Assembly (NCBI GenBank): GCA_964574325.1
Contig: CAZNMY010000002.1
Coordinates: 124,001 to 188,000, forward strand
DNA length: 64,000 nt
Direction: 5' to 3'
Origin: CAMDPA01 sp964574325
Lineage (GTDB): Bacteria; Pseudomonadota; Alphaproteobacteria; Rhizobiales; Hyphomicrobiaceae
Positions within the stretch are counted from its first letter, which is position 1. Every line of letters begins with the position of its first letter. The position numbers were made by a program, and so were the translations under genes. This document shows, piece by piece, positions 49,633-59,183 of the stretch. The notes below the pieces were generated by a model. It was not told the DNA's origin. It made no database searches and worked only from the letters and a program-made list of their open reading frames with translations.

Positions 49633-50844
49633 ATGACGAGTGTACAGCTGATCCGGACAGAAGACGACTATCGGGCTGCGTTGGCGCGGGCCGAAGAACT
49701 CATGACGGCCGAAGCCGGTTCGTCCGAAGGTGACGAACTCGAACACCTTGCGATGGTGATCGGGGCGTATGAAGACAAGCATCACGCCATCGAACTTCCC
49801 GATCCGATCGCGGCCATTCAGTTTCGCATGGAACAGGAAGGCCTGACCAACAAAGACCTCGCTCCATACTTCGGCAGCTCCGGCAAAGTGTCGGAGGTGC
49901 TATCGGGCAAGCGCGATCTGACCCTGCCGATGATCCGCGCGTTGCACCGGCACCTTGGAATTCCGGCCGAGGTTCTCATTCAGGAAGCGGGCGGCTCGAT
50001 TCCCGAGGATGTCGAAGGTCTCGACTGGTCCCGCTTTCCCGTCAACGAGATGGTCAAGCGTGGCTACCTGAAAGCGTCGAAGAGCGCCAAGGACAACGCC
50101 GAGCGTTTGCTGCGCGAGTTGATGGGACGAGCCGGCGGTCTGTCTGTCGCGGCGCCGCTCTGCCGCAAGAGCGATGGCAAGCGACGTAACGCCAAGATGG
50201 ATAGTTACGCGTTGGCGGGCTGGTGCCTGTACGTGCTGGCGCAAGCCGCGACGGCAAAACCCAAGGGCTCCTATAAGAAGGGCAGCATCACACCCGCGTT
50301 CCTGCGCAAGGTGGCGAAGCTCAGTGTGTTCGCCGATGGCCCGAAGCGGGCGCAATCCCTCCTCGCGGAGCACGGCATTATCCTGGTGATCGCGCCACAT
50401 CTCGCGAACACTTACCTCGACGGTGCGGCGATGTTGCTGGAGGACGGAACGCCGGTGATCGGCATGACGCTCCGGCATGACCGCGTCGATAACTTCTGGT
50501 TCTGCCTGCTGCATGAATTGACCCACGTCGAGCGCCATCTCGGTGACGGTGGTGAGCGGTTGTTCGTCGATGATTTCGATCTCCGGGCGAAGGACGACGA
50601 TCAACGCGAGCGCGAAGCGGACGAATGGGCGGAAGAAGCGCTCATACCGAAGCAGTTGTGGAACGAGCATCACGCACAGGATGCACCGACGCCGTCGAAC
50701 GTGATCGCGCTGGCGCAGGAGGTCGGTGTGCATCCAGCTATCGTGGCCGGACGCATTCGCTGGCGACACGGAAATTATCGCATTCTGTCTCAACTGCTCG
50801 GCAGCGGAGAAGTCCGGAAATACTTCGATTGCAAGTGGTCCTGA
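49633..50844 (+). CDS. HigA antitoxin fused to ImmA/IrrE metallopeptidase domain
   Basis: 403 residues. Residues 60-120 contain a HigA helix-turn-helix (EQEGLTNKDLAPYFGSSGKVSEVLSG). Residues about 250-345 carry LLHELTHVERHLGDGG, the HExxH zinc-peptidase motif of ImmA/IrrE, followed by the acidic EREADEWAEE helix. Normal HigA proteins are 90-140 residues, so this is a long fusion. ImmA cleaves repressors in response to stress, so the antitoxin may regulate itself by proteolysis; that is inference. Starts one base after the toxin stop. Confidence 0.8.
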   Translation: MTSVQLIRTEDDYRAALARAEELMTAEAGSSEGDELEHLAMVIGAYEDKHHAIELPDPIAAIQFRMEQEGLTNKDLAPYFGSSGKVSEVLSGKRDLTLPMIRALHRHLGIPAEVLIQEAGGSIPEDVEGLDWSRFPVNEMVKRGYLKASKSAKDNAERLLRELMGRAGGLSVAAPLCRKSDGKRRNAKMDSYALAGWCLYVLAQAATAKPKGSYKKGSITPAFLRKVAKLSVFADGPKRAQSLLAEHGIILVIAPHLANTYLDGAAMLLEDGTPVIGMTLRHDRVDNFWFCLLHELTHVERHLGDGGERLFVDDFDLRAKDDDQREREADEWAEEALIPKQLWNEHHAQDAPTPSNVIALAQEVGVHPAIVAGRIRWRHGNYRILSQLLGSGEVRKYFDCKWS

Positions 50845-50932
50845 GTACGTTGGTTGTCCTGCGTTTTGTCGTGATAGATCGCGGGGGCATGCGTTTCGTC
50901 GCCTCGCCGGAGTAAGATGGTGGAGGCCGCCG

Positions 50933-51667
50933 ATGGCAAAGCTCAGAGTTCCCTCGTTGCAGCATATGGCTCGCAATTGGCATCCGACGCCGGGCGGTGT
51001 CGCGAAAAGGTTGATCGCGGTGGCGACGCGGCCGCCTCGGTTCTCGTATGAAGCCTTATTCGGGGCTGTGCGGGATATGCTGGTTCTCGGAGCATCCTAT
51101 GAACAGATCTACGCCGGGATCGAGCGCGCGGAGAAACGGGAGGGTGTAAGAAAGAATTTGCTCGAAGTCATGCCGCTGTTGCGCGCGCATTTCGCGACGA
51201 TCGACCTCGACGGGCCTCCGAGCGCTGTGGCGCGCCGCTACTACCCGCTGGCACGCGATATTCTGATCCCGTTCGAAGCGCCGCTCGAATACAGCGTCGG
51301 CGGTCAAAAATATTTCCCGTGGTTCAGTTTTTGGCGCAGTAATCCGCTGGCCGATGCGCGCCTGTCACTGTTCGTGACGCTCGTCGACGAGATGCTATTA
51401 CAGGACCCTGACCTCGATACCGCGATTTTTCAGATCCTCGATTTCAGCTGCGTGAAAGGCGCCGACTGCCGAAGTCTACAGGTCATCGAGGCCCGTGACA
51501 TCCCGCGCCTGAACGACAGTGATAAACGGGCGATGCTCGAAGTTTTCGCTGACGGGTATCGCGCTGCTCGCGATGAGATCGCGCGGACCCAACCGATGCG
51601 GGACGACGACGAAGCGAAACCTCACGATCCGAAACAGGGCGATTTGTTCAACCCGCCCACGTCGTGA
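50933..51667 (+). CDS. Hypothetical protein, 244 aa
   Basis: ATG 50933 follows GGTGGAGGCC. A soluble protein with helical segments (FSYEALFGAVRDMLVLGASYEQIYAGIERAEKR) and a C-terminal charged tail ending GDLFNPPTS. No known family. It is downstream of the HigA-ImmA gene with 88 bases between, possibly the next cargo gene of that island. Confidence 0.5.
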   Translation: MAKLRVPSLQHMARNWHPTPGGVAKRLIAVATRPPRFSYEALFGAVRDMLVLGASYEQIYAGIERAEKREGVRKNLLEVMPLLRAHFATIDLDGPPSAVARRYYPLARDILIPFEAPLEYSVGGQKYFPWFSFWRSNPLADARLSLFVTLVDEMLLQDPDLDTAIFQILDFSCVKGADCRSLQVIEARDIPRLNDSDKRAMLEVFADGYRAARDEIARTQPMRDDDEAKPHDPKQGDLFNPPTS

Positions 51668-51733
51668 ACCCCGAGATCTCGCATCCACTACACCCACCAC
51701 CACGGCTTCGCTGGCTGGTTGGGCTTTTTGCCA

Positions 51734-52132
51734 TCATCTTCTGCGTGCCGCGAACTTTCTCAGGTTGGATCGGTATTCCAGCAGGGCGACGACGACGCAC
51801 ACGAATTGCAACGCGTATCTGGCGGTCGGATCGGAGGGCCATCCCCCGACCACGAACGTGAAGAAAAGCGCGAAAGCGCAAAGCGTGCAGATTCCGAGCA
51901 GGATGCCTTGTCCGAGCGCCTGGATGTGATCCAAAGCGCCGACCGACGTGTGCGAGCCCTTTCGGCGCGGGATGTTCAAAGCTCGGGGTTGCTCGTTGGT
52001 CGCAGCTACCGATGTCGGCACCGCACAGAATTGCTCCGCCGCATAACAGTTGCAACGAACGTCTCGACCTGCTCCATCTGCCCGGGTTGAGTCGGATCGC
52101 ACGCAACGTCCTGAGTAGCTGTCCTGAACCAT
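51734..52132 (-). CDS. Small membrane protein next to the kinase, 132 aa
   Basis: From ATG 52132. The C-terminal half has two hydrophobic spans (ILLGICTLCAFALFFTFVV; ARYALQFVCVVVALLEY) with a short loop; the N-terminal half contains several cysteines. It lies downstream of the kinase gene in the same direction, 66 bases away, and may be its membrane anchor or an unrelated gene. No family recognised. Confidence 0.5.
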   Translation of the reverse strand: MVQDSYSGRCVRSDSTRADGAGRDVRCNCYAAEQFCAVPTSVAATNEQPRALNIPRRKGSHTSVGALDHIQALGQGILLGICTLCAFALFFTFVVGGWPSDPTARYALQFVCVVVALLEYRSNLRKFAARRR

Positions 52133-52198
52133 GATCGCCTCCGCTATATCGACGGTGCTTGCAGCGCACCGCAACCAAAGAAGTTTTTCAGTCCGTCT

Positions 52199-53245
52199 TC
52201 ACCACACCCGCCACCACTGCTTCGCCGGCGCGAACACCGGCAGCTTCGCGCGCGGCGTCGGCTGGAACAGCGCCGGCCTGCCGCAGGATTCCAGATAGCA
52301 CCACGTGCAACTCGGGGCCGACGCTGGATAGCGGTGCGTTACGTTGGCCTGGCAGTCCTGCAAGCCACACAGCATGTCTTCGAGCGCATGCATCCATTCG
52401 AGTGCGGTCGGACGCCTGGCGACCCGCTTCGGCACGAACGCGCGCAGGAACAGCTCCTCGACCGGCTTTGGGAACAGGGAATGGGTGTAGAGCCCGAACT
52501 GCGTCGTGACGAGGCTCTGTCCGCGCCAGCGCTTGCGGAACAGGTAGTCGCCTTTCGTCATGGCGTCACCGAGCGTCAGGTGCTTCGAGCCCGCGAACGG
52601 ATGCCGGCCCATGACCAGCAGGTGGAAGATGAACACGGCCAGCGCGAAGTCGTCACTGGTGTTGGTGCGTGGCACGACGTGGAGGTTTTTCTTGAACAAC
52701 TCCGGTGCGGTGAACGCCTCCACGCCGACCGGGCACAGGTGATCTCTGATCTGGTAGCTGTCGCAATCAATCAGGCGCACGGTGCCGTCCGCCAGCACCA
52801 AGACGTTCTGCGGATTAAAATCCCCGATCACGATCTTCGAGTTGTGAATGGCCGTCACCGCCCGCGCCAGGTTGGCCGTGATTGCGACGAGGTGAGCATT
52901 GGTCGCATGGGGATAGAGACGTCGACGCTCGGCCGGCGAGAACAAGTTGCCGATCGGCACGCCACCACGCACGAGCGGCATGACATACCCGATGACATTG
53001 CGATTGGAATCGAGAATGACATCGAGCGGCCACGTCGAGACGGCCGCCAGCGAAGGCCGGTGCATCTGCGCCTGCATCAAAAGCTTCAGTCGCTTCTGCG
53101 GATCAAGAGGCCGGTGATAGAACTTGATCGCGAGGTGGGTACCGACGCGATACACAGTGCCTTCGCCACCGCTCGCGACCACGGGGCCGAGCACGTACTT
53201 GCCCTTGTGGCCTTCAACCTGGGTGTCTGGTTTCATCGTGGTCAT
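52199..53245 (-). CDS. Ser/Thr protein kinase of TerY-P type
   Basis: 348 residues from ATG 53245. The glycine loop is ASGGEGTVYRV, the ATP lysine is in AIKFY, catalytic loop IGDFNPQNVL (in place of HRDLKPEN), DFG equivalent LIDCDSYQI, and the APE motif FTAPEL. The C-terminal 60 residues contain CTWCYLESC, a possible zinc site. It overlaps the PP2C gene by 4 bases. In TerY-P triads such a kinase works with a vWA protein and a phosphatase; the substrates are not known. Confidence 0.8.
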   Translation of the reverse strand: MTTMKPDTQVEGHKGKYVLGPVVASGGEGTVYRVGTHLAIKFYHRPLDPQKRLKLLMQAQMHRPSLAAVSTWPLDVILDSNRNVIGYVMPLVRGGVPIGNLFSPAERRRLYPHATNAHLVAITANLARAVTAIHNSKIVIGDFNPQNVLVLADGTVRLIDCDSYQIRDHLCPVGVEAFTAPELFKKNLHVVPRTNTSDDFALAVFIFHLLVMGRHPFAGSKHLTLGDAMTKGDYLFRKRWRGQSLVTTQFGLYTHSLFPKPVEELFLRAFVPKRVARRPTALEWMHALEDMLCGLQDCQANVTHRYPASAPSCTWCYLESCGRPALFQPTPRAKLPVFAPAKQWWRVW

Positions 53246-54021
53246 GGCAGGTCCGCCGTGTGCAGGATGAAGAGCGAGGCGTCGTCGCCGATGCGCCCTT
53301 GAACCAGAGGCCCGGCGAGCAGCGTTTCGAGCTGTGCCGAAAGTGCGCCGACCGACCCTGGCCGTGTCAGTCCGCCCATGACGGAAGCCAGATGATCGAA
53401 CAGCGCCGGGGTCACGACGCCACGGGCGAGCACCAGTGGTTCGACGCCGTCGGTCATCAGCGCGATATTGTGTAGAAATCCGACGTGCAGCCGGGCCTGA
53501 AGCTTTTGAAGCGCATCCGCCTCGGTGATGAAACAGGAGATATTCGCGTATTCGCCGCGCTGCGGCGCAAACACCGGACGCCACATTTGGCGTACCGGTC
53601 CCATGACGATGGCACCGTCACCGATCTGCACGAAAGCAGAGTGTTTCCCGTCGGTGATGCAAGCGAGCAGCGTAGCCGCGTACTGCATCGGGTGGGCATT
53701 CATCCGCGACGCAAACCGCAACAGTACATGATGCACATCGGTCGCGACGGCGTTGGCAACGCCGAGCAAGCCGGAACCGGACCACGACCGGCGCGTCGCC
53801 AATCGCTTGGCCGCGAGATCGACGAAGGCGTTGGCGGCGATTTCTGCGCCTCTGCCGCCATGGTCCGCGGAGCCCATGCCGTCGGAGACGGCAACGATGA
53901 AATACTGGGTTGTTTCAACGGTGACGAGACGGGAAGCGACAGCGTCCTCGCAAGGAGCCCCGCACGCATGGTGCGAGGCCCCCGTGACGCATGCCGACGC
54001 CCACTTATATGGGTTCTGCAT
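53242..54021 (-). CDS. PP2C-type protein phosphatase
   Basis: 259 residues from ATG 54021. Metal-binding motifs are CEDAVASR near the start, VSDGMGSADHGG, and at the end LMTDGVEPL and GRIGDDASLFIL. These fit PPM/PP2C enzymes that need two Mn/Mg ions. It sits between the vWA gene and the kinase, the order expected of a TerY-P triad, and it probably reverses the kinase. It overlaps the kinase start by 4 bases. Confidence 0.85.
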   Translation of the reverse strand: MQNPYKWASACVTGASHHACGAPCEDAVASRLVTVETTQYFIVAVSDGMGSADHGGRGAEIAANAFVDLAAKRLATRRSWSGSGLLGVANAVATDVHHVLLRFASRMNAHPMQYAATLLACITDGKHSAFVQIGDGAIVMGPVRQMWRPVFAPQRGEYANISCFITEADALQKLQARLHVGFLHNIALMTDGVEPLVLARGVVTPALFDHLASVMGGLTRPGSVGALSAQLETLLAGPLVQGRIGDDASLFILHTADLP

Positions 54022-54056
54022 GGTTTTGGTCCTGAGATTGAGTGACAGATGAGAGT

Positions 54057-54743
54057 TCAGGGCGCGACCGCACCCCAACCGGCAGGGCTCGGGACGGCAA
54101 CTTCACCGGCACCGGGCTGCGAGCCCGACACCGCACGCGCGGAAGCCGACAACCACTTGAACATCGGCACGAACGCGAGGTTCTGAAGCAGCAACGGCGG
54201 ACGCGCGGGCGACAACGCTGCCAGCGTCTTCATGTCGGCCTGGGCATCGACCGCCACGCAGAACATGGAGAAACGCTTCTTGGCTTCGCCCTCCGCCACC
54301 GCTTTGACAGCGGCGCGGATGTCATCCGTCGCCGACCCATCAGTCAGGAGCAGTACGAGGGGCCGGTAGTACGTCAGCAGATTGCTGCGGTAGTAGCGTT
54401 TGCGATCCTCGATCAGATCGAGGGCCTTCAGGACAGCCTCACCCATGGGAGTGTCGTTGCCGGCGGTCAGATGCGGCATCTGACAGCGGTCCATGGTTGC
54501 GAAACCCTGTGCCACGTCAACAGGCCCGAACGTGACGACCGCTGTCTCGGCCGCCTGCAATGTTTGCATGTCGGCCGAGATTTCATGTTTATAGGCTTGT
54601 AGGCCCTGATTGAGACCGGCGATCTTCTGCCCGCTCATCGAACCCGACCGGTCGGCGATGATGCAGACGGACAGCATCTGCTGCGCGGTGTTGAAGGGAT
54701 CGGTGCCGCCCGGTGTGAACGGCATCTGTGGAATGGCATCCAT
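54057..54743 (-). CDS. TerY-like von Willebrand A domain protein 1
   Basis: 228 residues from ATG 54743. CIIADRSGSMSGQKI is the MIDAS motif D-x-S-x-S with a complete metal site; AGNDTPMGEAVLKAL gives the MIDAS threonine and LLLTDGSATDD the conserved aspartate. It is the only member of the three tandem vWA genes with an intact site. TerY proteins bind partners through metal. It lies 35 bases upstream of the phosphatase gene. Confidence 0.85.
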   Translation of the reverse strand: MDAIPQMPFTPGGTDPFNTAQQMLSVCIIADRSGSMSGQKIAGLNQGLQAYKHEISADMQTLQAAETAVVTFGPVDVAQGFATMDRCQMPHLTAGNDTPMGEAVLKALDLIEDRKRYYRSNLLTYYRPLVLLLTDGSATDDIRAAVKAVAEGEAKKRFSMFCVAVDAQADMKTLAALSPARPPLLLQNLAFVPMFKWLSASARAVSGSQPGAGEVAVPSPAGWGAVAP

Positions 54744-54911
54744 GTGGATATTTCCTCTGTGGTGTTGGATCGGTTTCAAGCTGGATCGGCTTCAGACGTG
54801 CTTGGGTGTGTCGGCCTCCATCGGTTGTTGCGGGAACGGTTCTCCAGCGCCGCAAGCGACGTGCTTGCGAGCGGCGGCGAAGGAATGAACTGACGAAGAT
54901 TCAGATTGCCG

Positions 54912-55217
54912 TCAGATGCGGGGGCGACGGCGAGCGGACCTTGATTTTCCTGCATCAGGTCGCGTGGAGAGCGATTGAGGCAGGAGGGGCCTGACTGGGC
55001 CGAACGGGACAATTGCAGTGTCCTGCCGCTTCCGTGGCGTGACGTCGGCGGGAAGCCCATCGATAAGGGCTTGCAGGCCGTGGTTCAGCGCGGCGAGCTT
55101 CGGCAGCTGCATCGACATCGACTTATCGGGGACAATGACGGCCGCGAACCTCAGATCCACGTTCCGAAAGGGATCGGCGACGTCGGTTGCGGGCGACGAA
55201 CGGGGGACGTCTTTCAT
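54912..55217 (-). CDS. Truncated von Willebrand A protein 2
   Basis: 101 residues from ATG 55217. It aligns with vWA protein 1 over its first 75 residues (NVDLRFAAVIVPDKSMSMQLPKLAALNHGLQALIDGL), but the MIDAS is DKSMSM and the second half, with the MIDAS Thr and Asp, is absent. A duplicated, shortened copy is the simplest explanation; it may be a regulator or decay product. Confidence 0.6.
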   Translation of the reverse strand: MKDVPRSSPATDVADPFRNVDLRFAAVIVPDKSMSMQLPKLAALNHGLQALIDGLPADVTPRKRQDTAIVPFGPVRPLLPQSLSTRPDAGKSRSARRRPRI

Positions 55218-55264
55218 CTCGGATTTCCTGTGTGACGTGATGCGGTGACGGGTAGGGCTATCGA

Positions 55265-55966
55265 TCAGTCGGCGACGGACGGGGCGACCTCCGGCTGATC
55301 CAGGACCGACGCCCATGCCTTCGGGCTCGGGAGGTGCACCTCGGGAGTAACCGGGCGTAGAGTGGAAAGCCGTTGAGCGGACGGAAACCCGAGCCACAAG
55401 GACCACCGACCGTTGGTGTCGGCACATCGTGCGGCTCGGAAAGACGCTAAGGCGTCGAGCGTCTGCGGTGACACACCGGCAGGCACCAGCGGCAAGCAAT
55501 TGATGCGGCGGGCATCGAGATCCGCGCGCAGCGCCTCGTAGCCCGCGCAATCGGCGTCGTTGGTTACATCGAGCCGCTTGTCGGTGAGCAACACGATGAC
55601 GGGTCGATAGACGCAGCGCACACCCAGGGTGCGATACTGCTCGCGACGCTCCGCGATGAGATCGAGCGCCCGCGTGATGGCAGGCCCGATCGGTCCAGCC
55701 TCACCCCAACCGAGATAGGTGGTTCCCGGATGGCGAACGGGACGGAAGCTCTGCAATACTTCCACGGGTGCGAAACCGATGACGGCGGTCTCGATCGTCG
55801 CGGCGGCGAATGCGTCTTCGGCGATGGTCGTTTCCAGCGCCTCGATGCAGGCCAGATATTCGTCGCGATGACGGTAGTCGGAGCGGTCGACGACGATGAC
55901 GAGCGGCAGGCGTTTTTCGATTGAGTGGGCACAAGCAGGGGCTTCCTGCGCGACGGGGGTCGGCAT
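55265..55966 (-). CDS. Degenerate von Willebrand A protein 3
   Basis: 233 residues from ATG 55966. The fold is full length (LVIVVDRSDYRHRDEYLACI, then ALDLIAERREQYRTLGVRC and IVLLTDKRLDVTND), but the MIDAS D-x-S-x-S is replaced by DRSDY and the threonine-bearing TPMG loop reads IGPA. Metal-dependent binding is therefore unlikely. It heads the three tandem vWA genes. Confidence 0.7.
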   Translation of the reverse strand: MPTPVAQEAPACAHSIEKRLPLVIVVDRSDYRHRDEYLACIEALETTIAEDAFAAATIETAVIGFAPVEVLQSFRPVRHPGTTYLGWGEAGPIGPAITRALDLIAERREQYRTLGVRCVYRPVIVLLTDKRLDVTNDADCAGYEALRADLDARRINCLPLVPAGVSPQTLDALASFRAARCADTNGRWSLWLGFPSAQRLSTLRPVTPEVHLPSPKAWASVLDQPEVAPSVAD

Positions 55967-56001
55967 GGCGGCAATCTCCAAGGTCAGACGTGGTGAGGTG
56001 G

Positions 56002-57492
56002 TTAGATGCGGACGCGAGGCATGGCGGCGAAATTGACGGGGCGAACGGGGATCGCGTGCGGTTTCCGGCGGGCAAGACGTTTGAAGCGGCCGACCTCGAA
56101 ATAGGCCGAGGTGGTCAACTTCACCGGCTGGCGGTTGGTCGAGACGACCAGCATTTCGTTACGCTTGATGGTGCGGACCTCGCCGGGATTGACGAGCGCA
56201 TATTCGCGGTAGGTGTCCTGAGGATTGGGGTCGAACAACTCCTTCCTCTGACGTTCTCTCACCCTGCCACACAGCTTCTCGAACAAGACGCACGTCTCGG
56301 GATCAGCGCCTGAGTACGTGATCAACGTGTTAAAGCCGCCGAGGATGGCTTGGGCCTCGTCACGGCCATAGCGGGCCGGTAATTGTGAGATCGATTGCAG
56401 CACGATGGAGAAGCTCATCTTGTAAGCGCGGGCTGTGTTGACGAGGGATGCGAAATCGGTGATCGCGCCATGCCCGGCTTCATCCCATTTGATGCGGATC
56501 GGGAGATCGCGGCCCGAGGGCATCTGCCTCATGCCCGCGTTCGCCACCGCCCTGACGACCAGCGAAGTAAAGAAGCCGTAGTAGCGTGCGTGCTGCGGCG
56601 GCGTGACAATGAACAGAGCCGTCTTTTGTCGGCGCAGATCGGAGAGCGGGAAATCCGACGCTGACGTGATCCAAGCCAGGTTCTGGTCGCCGAAAGCCTG
56701 CAAGGCCGTCGAGCAGGTGATCACACTGCTCAGCACAGCGTCCTCGTTGCCGGTGGTCGCGCTCTTCCACAGATCGAAGACAGTCGTATCGGCCGGATTC
56801 CTCGGATCGATCGAGGCACGGGCGATGAAAGGCGCGAGCGCTCGGCCATCCTTGCCGAAGTTTTGCAGGACGCGCAAAGCATTGGCGATGGTCAATACGC
56901 CGGGCTGTTCGCCCTCAGACAGATTACGCAGGCAGCGGAAGATGACCGATAGCAGACGCACCGCCATGAGGTTCCAGATTGGATCGCGCGCGTGCGGCAG
57001 GGCGGCATGTATGATGATCGAAGCGAACTGATCGAGTTCCTGAGCAGTACGTGCTTGCAGCAGCGGATTGAGACGCATCGAGATCGACGGGTTCTCGGGA
57101 TCGAGTCGCAGAATGCGATAGCCGTTTCGCGCCAAGGCGCCGCTGGTCACGTCATAGATTTCACCCTTGGGATCGTTGATGACGAGCGAGACGTTGCGAT
57201 CAACGCAATCGAAGACGTTCGGGATGATCAAGCGGGATGTCTTCCCGGCCCCAGGTGGCGCGATGGTGCAGACGTTCTGATAGCTGTCGGCTTCGGTCAG
57301 CCTGAGGGATCGGCCATCGATCAAGATTCCGCGATGCGCCGGGCTGAGAAACGCCTCGTACTCCTTGCGCTTGGCAAAATAGGCGCCGGTCGTCTGCTGC
57401 AACAGCCGACCTTTGACGACGAACACGACGAGCCAGGCTAAAACTCGGAACGGGAGCGTGAACGCTCGTTTGACGGTGTGTGTTGGTTTCAT
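56002..57492 (-). CDS. VirD4/TraG-type coupling protein, mobilization module 2
   Basis: 496 residues. An N-terminal hydrophobic stretch (FRVLAWLVVFVV) could be a membrane segment. Walker A is TIAPPGAGKTSRLI, the next block VINDPKGEIYD, and Walker B KWDEAGHGA. It belongs to the same superfamily as the protein at 14706-16223 but is only distantly similar. It probably couples relaxase 2 to a secretion system encoded elsewhere. Lies 128 bases after the relaxase gene. Confidence 0.88.
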   Translation of the reverse strand: MKPTHTVKRAFTLPFRVLAWLVVFVVKGRLLQQTTGAYFAKRKEYEAFLSPAHRGILIDGRSLRLTEADSYQNVCTIAPPGAGKTSRLIIPNVFDCVDRNVSLVINDPKGEIYDVTSGALARNGYRILRLDPENPSISMRLNPLLQARTAQELDQFASIIIHAALPHARDPIWNLMAVRLLSVIFRCLRNLSEGEQPGVLTIANALRVLQNFGKDGRALAPFIARASIDPRNPADTTVFDLWKSATTGNEDAVLSSVITCSTALQAFGDQNLAWITSASDFPLSDLRRQKTALFIVTPPQHARYYGFFTSLVVRAVANAGMRQMPSGRDLPIRIKWDEAGHGAITDFASLVNTARAYKMSFSIVLQSISQLPARYGRDEAQAILGGFNTLITYSGADPETCVLFEKLCGRVRERQRKELFDPNPQDTYREYALVNPGEVRTIKRNEMLVVSTNRQPVKLTTSAYFEVGRFKRLARRKPHAIPVRPVNFAAMPRVRI

Positions 57493-57620
57493 GGTGGGTC
57501 ATCGTTAAAAGATAGATTTCGGGACGCGACTGACCTGCCCCGCAGCGCGTCGAGCACGCGGGTCTTGGTCCGCAACAACAGGGACCTCAGTCGTTCAGTG
57601 ATGGTGATCGCCGAGAACGC

Positions 57621-58778
57621 TCAGCGTTTCAGCGTTCGCTCTCGACTTCGCTGGTCGGCCAGGCCTTCCAGTTCCGCCTGACGCTCTCGCGCGATGCGAT
57701 CGACTTCCGATTCGTTGAAGCGCGTGTCGTTGTCGCCAGAGCCATGACGCTCGGTCGTGGCCGACGCCTGATCCTTCTGAGCAGGGGCCACCGTATTGGG
57801 CGCGATGCTCGCCACATCGGCGATCACCGACAGACCGTGCATGAGTCCTTCGAAAATGTTCACGTTGGCCTCCGATGATGGCGTTGGGGATTGTGTCGCG
57901 TGCTGTGGCGGCGATAGGGGGTTGATACGTGCAGCGGCATCCACTTGCTGTGATGAAGCGCGATGCCCCAACGTTCGATCGCGGGGTGGCATCGCGGCTT
58001 TGCGTTCGGTACCTTCGATGCGCCCTGACAGGGCCAGAAACTCAGGCATCAATCCAAGCGTCGCCATGCGATGCTTGCGACCGGTGACCGTGTCCCTGAC
58101 ACCGACGGTGGTGCCACGCGTATAGAATTCCAGGCCCGCTGCCTGCATGCGCGCGAAGCATTCGGCTTTGTCCGAGGCGCCATCGAGGATCGCCTTCAGA
58201 CGCACCTCGACGCTCTCGCGTTTCGGAGTCTTGCCCGTGCGGCGTTTGAGTTCGCCACCCTCCGTCGACAGCTTCTTGGCCGCGCGCTTGTTCATGACGG
58301 GGGCCTGCTGGAGTTGAGGATAGTTGGTCAGCGCCCAGCCCTCGATGCCGGTCTTGATCGCGGCGAACTGCTGCTTGTCGAGGCGATGGCGCTTCACCGA
58401 TCCGACCTCGTTGGCCGAGATAATGAAATGCACATGCAGATGGCCGATCTTGTCGTCGTGCACGACGCCATAGACGAGATTGTTGCTGGCGCGCATGCCG
58501 ATGTAGCGGTCGGCGATCGCGATCAGTGCGCGCTTTTGCTCGACCTCGGGAACGCCCTTGGCGCGTTTGATACTGAGGATCTCGTGAAACATGGTCGTGC
58601 CGTTCTTGCGAGATTTGAGGTGACGGGCATTCGCTTCGAAATCGGCCAGGACTTCCCGAAGGGATTGGCCGTAGATGTTGTGACGGATCGTATATGCGGG
58701 ATCGCTTGCCTCGCGGCTCACGTACGAAAGCAATTGCCCGAATGACGCATCGTGCCTGGACATCGATTTAAGGATCAC
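57621..58778 (-). CDS. Relaxase, mobilization module 2
   Basis: 385 residues. GTG 58778 gives MILK at the start, as in many MobP relaxases, with an 11-base overlap with mobC; ATG 58763 is an alternative. Tyr in LLSYVSRE may be the nucleophile, and HLHVHFIISANEVG is the three-histidine motif. The C-terminal 180 residues are disordered and charged. It is unrelated in detail to relaxase 1 at 7121-8905. It should nick the candidate oriT at 59184. Confidence 0.85.
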   Translation of the reverse strand: MILKSMSRHDASFGQLLSYVSREASDPAYTIRHNIYGQSLREVLADFEANARHLKSRKNGTTMFHEILSIKRAKGVPEVEQKRALIAIADRYIGMRASNNLVYGVVHDDKIGHLHVHFIISANEVGSVKRHRLDKQQFAAIKTGIEGWALTNYPQLQQAPVMNKRAAKKLSTEGGELKRRTGKTPKRESVEVRLKAILDGASDKAECFARMQAAGLEFYTRGTTVGVRDTVTGRKHRMATLGLMPEFLALSGRIEGTERKAAMPPRDRTLGHRASSQQVDAAARINPLSPPQHATQSPTPSSEANVNIFEGLMHGLSVIADVASIAPNTVAPAQKDQASATTERHGSGDNDTRFNESEVDRIARERQAELEGLADQRSRERTLKR

Positions 58779-59166
58779 CTGCCCCTCGTAGTCTGCCGTT
58801 CGTGTAATCGTTCACGTGCTTCTCGAGCCTGCGAAGTTCCGCAAACACCGCGTCTTCATTGACGACGCGTCGAACGGTATTGGAATGGTGGGCAAGTTGA
58901 TTGAGATTGTTGGCGGCATTCCTCATGAGCCTGACGCAGGCTTTGAGTTCCCCTTCGACGGCGGTGGGCACGAATGCCTGGTCGGTGACCGCGCTCGCCA
59001 GAATGGATCGGACGAGCGTCGTCGACTTTACATTCTCGCGCTTGGCGAGACGATCGAGCTTGCGATACAGCACCGGCTCGATCGCGAGCTTGATGACCTT
59101 CATGCGCTCCTTGTACTGGGCGCGGTAGGCCTTCATGTACTGGCTTCTGTCCATGGTGTCCGTCAT
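58768..59166 (-). CDS. mobC: MobC-like protein, mobilization module 2
   Basis: 132 residues from ATG 59166. QYMKAYRAQYKERMKVIKLAIEP is basic and the VLYRKLDRLAKRENVKSTTLVRSILASAV block is a ribbon-helix-helix. NNLNQLAHHSNTVRR closes the MobC pattern, as NLNQIAHHCNR does in the first copy. The gene starts 18 bases downstream of the second GTCCGGGGG box. Confidence 0.8.
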   Translation of the reverse strand: MTDTMDRSQYMKAYRAQYKERMKVIKLAIEPVLYRKLDRLAKRENVKSTTLVRSILASAVTDQAFVPTAVEGELKACVRLMRNAANNLNQLAHHSNTVRRVVNEDAVFAELRRLEKHVNDYTNGRLRGAGDP

Positions 59167-59183
59167 TAGAGAATACCCAGGGG

